DNA of 64,000 nt from Nocardia sp. NBC_00416 (GTDB lineage Bacteria; Actinomycetota; Actinomycetes; Mycobacteriales; Mycobacteriaceae). The position numbers were made by a program, and so were the translations under genes. The stretch covers positions 374,501 to 438,500 of the forward strand of contig NZ_CP107932.1 of the NCBI RefSeq assembly GCF_036032445.1, read 5' to 3'. Below the pieces are notes generated by a model. That model searched no databases. It worked only from the letters and a program-made list of their open reading frames with translations, and was not told where the DNA came from. Numbering within the stretch: the first letter of the stretch is position 1; each line of letters begins with the position of its first letter. Shown piece by piece: positions 62,314 through 64,000 of this stretch.

Positions 62314-63567
62314 TTACGACGGTCGGGGCAGAATTTCCTTCCATCGGTCCCACAGGTCAGTGGTGAGGGGGTTCTCCTCGCGGCCCTCGATTTCGTCCAC
62401 CGCGCGGGCCAGCGCCGGTGGTGTCGGGTCGCGGAAGGTCAGCGCGTCGAGGAGGCGCTGACCGGCGTCCGGCGTCTTGGCCAGGGTGGGCAGAATCGCT
62501 TCGAAGTCGTGGGCGCACACCGTCGCGCTCTGCACGGTGTTCGGTCCGATCAGGTCGGTGAATAGGTAGGTATCGACAAGAGGGATTGGCTCGAGGGTGA
62601 CGACCAGACCGCGGATCGGCCGATCCGCCGGGATGGCCTCCAGTTCGGGGATCCGGTCTGCGATGAGGTCGGCGGTGGTGTCGATCTGATTGCGTGCCTT
62701 CTGCACCCGCGTGGTGAGCAGGGCCAGGCCGTCCTCGTCGCCGAGGCGTGCCTCGGCGGTCGATCGCATGCTCTTGGATTCGACGAGCAGCACGAGTTCG
62801 GGAAATACAATCAGGTAGTCGACGGTCTTCTTGCTCCCCTTGCGGCCGTAGGCGATCTCGGGATGCACGACGGCCCCGCAGGCGGTGAGCAGGGCGAGGT
62901 GGCGGCCCACGACCAGCTCGAACGAATCGCCCAGCGCACGGGGAAAGTCGTCACCGAAGTGGGTCAAGCCGGTGAAGTACAGGCCCAACGGGGTGATCTT
63001 GTGCAGCAGGTACGGGCTGATCGGCGCCCGCCAGCCGTCGCTGTCGCTGATCATGGGGGTGGCCAGCAGCGGGTTGGTCAACCACATCTGCCGGCCCGGC
63101 CCGCTCTCGTCCGCGTCCTCGGTGCGCGCCTTCTCATGCAGGGCCGGCAGGTCGGTGGCCAGATGGGTGGCGATCAGCTTCTCCACTGTCGCCGCATCGT
63201 GGCCACCGAAGGCACCGACCTCGGCGTGGTGGGCCAGATCGGCGGTGGTGAATCGGCCGCGGCGCATGTTCGCGCCGACGTAGAGGGCGAACACGATCGC
63301 GAGGTAGTCCGGCAGCGGAACTCCGAGCTCCGCCTCCCAGTCCTGTGCGGTGGGCAGTCCGTGGACTGCCGGGTCGTGCTCGACGAGTAACGCCAGGGTG
63401 CGCATGACGTCGCCGTACTCGTCGTAGCGGAAGAATCCCTGCTGGTAGGACAGGCGGGCCATCAGCCGGCGCATCGCGGGATTGTGCAGCACACCGCTGT
63501 CGGGGATGTCGGGTTGGTCGGCCTCGATCACCAGAGCGCACAGGTCGCGCAGCTGGCGGTCGGTCAT
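62314..63567 (-). CDS. PD-(D/E)XK nuclease-like protein, 5' end probably cut by a repeat
   Basis: From ATG 63567 the product has 417 residues. Asp250, Glu263 and Lys265 in KKTVDYLIVFPELVLLVESK form a D-x12-ExK arrangement after a conserved-looking helix, as in PD-(D/E)XK nucleases and NERD-like proteins. The N-terminal half is helical and unrecognised. Good coding sequence (LAAIARIALARPTIHRADEP) continues upstream of the ATG to about 63645, where the dispersed repeat begins, so the original gene was probably longer. In an island with STAND genes a defence role is possible. Confidence 0.65.
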   Translation of the reverse strand: MTDRQLRDLCALVIEADQPDIPDSGVLHNPAMRRLMARLSYQQGFFRYDEYGDVMRTLALLVEHDPAVHGLPTAQDWEAELGVPLPDYLAIVFALYVGANMRRGRFTTADLAHHAEVGAFGGHDAATVEKLIATHLATDLPALHEKARTEDADESGPGRQMWLTNPLLATPMISDSDGWRAPISPYLLHKITPLGLYFTGLTHFGDDFPRALGDSFELVVGRHLALLTACGAVVHPEIAYGRKGSKKTVDYLIVFPELVLLVESKSMRSTAEARLGDEDGLALLTTRVQKARNQIDTTADLIADRIPELEAIPADRPIRGLVVTLEPIPLVDTYLFTDLIGPNTVQSATVCAHDFEAILPTLAKTPDAGQRLLDALTFRDPTPPALARAVDEIEGREENPLTTDLWDRWKEILPRPS

Positions 63568-63644
63568 CGGCTCGTCGGCGCGGTGGATCGTCGGGCGGGC
63601 CAAGGCGATCCGGGCGATCGCGGCGAGGGTGAATTGCTGAATCT

Positions 63645-63885
63645 GGCTTTGATCGCGAATTCGGGCACCGCCTGGTCGCGAATTTCGACAGCGTCTTGTT
63701 CGGGGCCGGTCGCGAATCACGACACCATCGCGCCATCCTGGTTGCGGTACAGCGGTACCTGACCGACTTCCGCAGCTGGGTTGTCGCTTGCCATCATGAC
63801 GGACACACGTCGCCACTTGTGGGCTCACCGATAGCAACACTAGAACGGGTTATCGCTTTGCTGAGTGGCGGAGTCCATGTTCCCT
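63645..63885 (-). repeat. Dispersed repeat of about 240 bp with GCGAATTC units, locus 3
   Basis: Inverted relative to 37561-37802 and about 80 percent identical by eye. Units GATCGCGAATTCGGGCACCG, GGTCGCGAATTTCGACAGCG and GGTCGCGAATCACGACACCA lie in tandem next to the nuclease gene. Confidence 0.8.
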
Positions 63886-63928
63886 GCCATCAGCCACTGG
63901 GTTTCCTGTTCTGTGGCAATCTGGCGGC

Positions 63929-64000
63929 GTGGGTGAGCGTGAACAGGTCGGGCACGGAAGCGGAACCGAAGCGATCCTCGAGAGGATTGCGGCCAGTAAG
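63929..64000 (+). CDS. Start of a gene running off the right edge (uncertain)
   Basis: GTG 63929 opens 24 codons (VGEREQVGHGSGTEAILERI, then AASK) that stay open to the edge. The composition is protein-like, but nothing identifies the product and no strong ribosome site is seen. Confidence 0.3.
   Translation, partial: MGEREQVGHGSGTEAILERIAASK

Overview
The window is high-GC actinobacterial DNA, most likely from Nocardia or a close relative in the Mycobacteriales. The evidence is the GC-rich codon use with many GTG starts, an MmpL-type transporter, an Acg-like and a Ddn-like nitroreductase, an F420-type luciferase-like oxidoreductase, an IdeR/DtxR-type iron box, and an uncharacterised four-gene set that matches what I recall as the Streptomyces SCO2521-SCO2524 families. 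No database search was possible, so family names rest on motif recognition.

Positions 1-25,000 look like stable chromosome. In order they hold: the end of a GNAT gene; a two-helix ion-channel-like protein; the minus-strand SCO2524-2523-2522-2521-like operon, which includes a ParA/MinD-like protein with a substituted P-loop; a CPA1 Na+/H+ antiporter; and a divergent MarR/MmpL pair with a 31-bp palindrome between them. Next comes an operon starting at 12,562 behind an iron box: lipoprotein, FecCD permease, ATPase, two amidotransferase-fold-like proteins and an FmdE-like protein. After it come a VOC protein and photolyase pair, a DoxX protein carrying a long array of 11-residue repeats, an Acg-like nitroreductase, and small metabolic genes.

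At 25,062 there is a tRNA-Leu(GAG). An AbrB-like gene and a tyrosine recombinase follow at once, and from here to the right edge the DNA has the character of an accessory island. It holds a decayed mercury-resistance Tn3-family transposon (27,019-29,594); an IS5 element whose two ends carry long perfect hairpins; a NACHT NTPase with a membrane C-terminus behind a truncated EACC1-like gene; a graveyard of gene fragments; an NB-ARC/TPR STAND protein divergent from a 63-residue two-helix membrane protein; an IS110-like element with a frameshifted transposase and 45-bp inverted ends; a broken DUF1254/DUF1214 gene; and a sigma-factor-like gene with a small partner.

From 49,232 to 54,727 lies a Tn3-family transposon bounded by 45-bp terminal inverted repeats. 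It carries a tyrosine-recombinase resolvase beside a matching resolution site, a methyltransferase passenger and a transposase split at a G6 run. Related inverted-repeat copies at 29,508-29,594 and 54,734-54,878 tie the mercury remnant and a small 150-bp relic to the same transposon family. The rest, to 64,000, holds a second IS5 element, a DUF1963 gene, an aldo/keto reductase lipoprotein with an aberrant end, an XRE regulator with an F420-type oxidoreductase, HNH and coiled-coil fragments, a DUF7691-like gene and a PD-(D/E)XK-like nuclease gene. That last gene is preceded by a dispersed repeat of about 240 bp, also present inverted at 37,561.

The strongest candidates for new biology are the iron-box operon with FmdE-like and amidotransferase-like partners, the TnpI-type Tn3 transposon family with its resolution site and relics, the 11-residue-repeat DoxX protein, the membrane NACHT gene, the STAND/two-helix gene pair, and the dispersed GCGAATTC-type repeat that abuts gene fragments.
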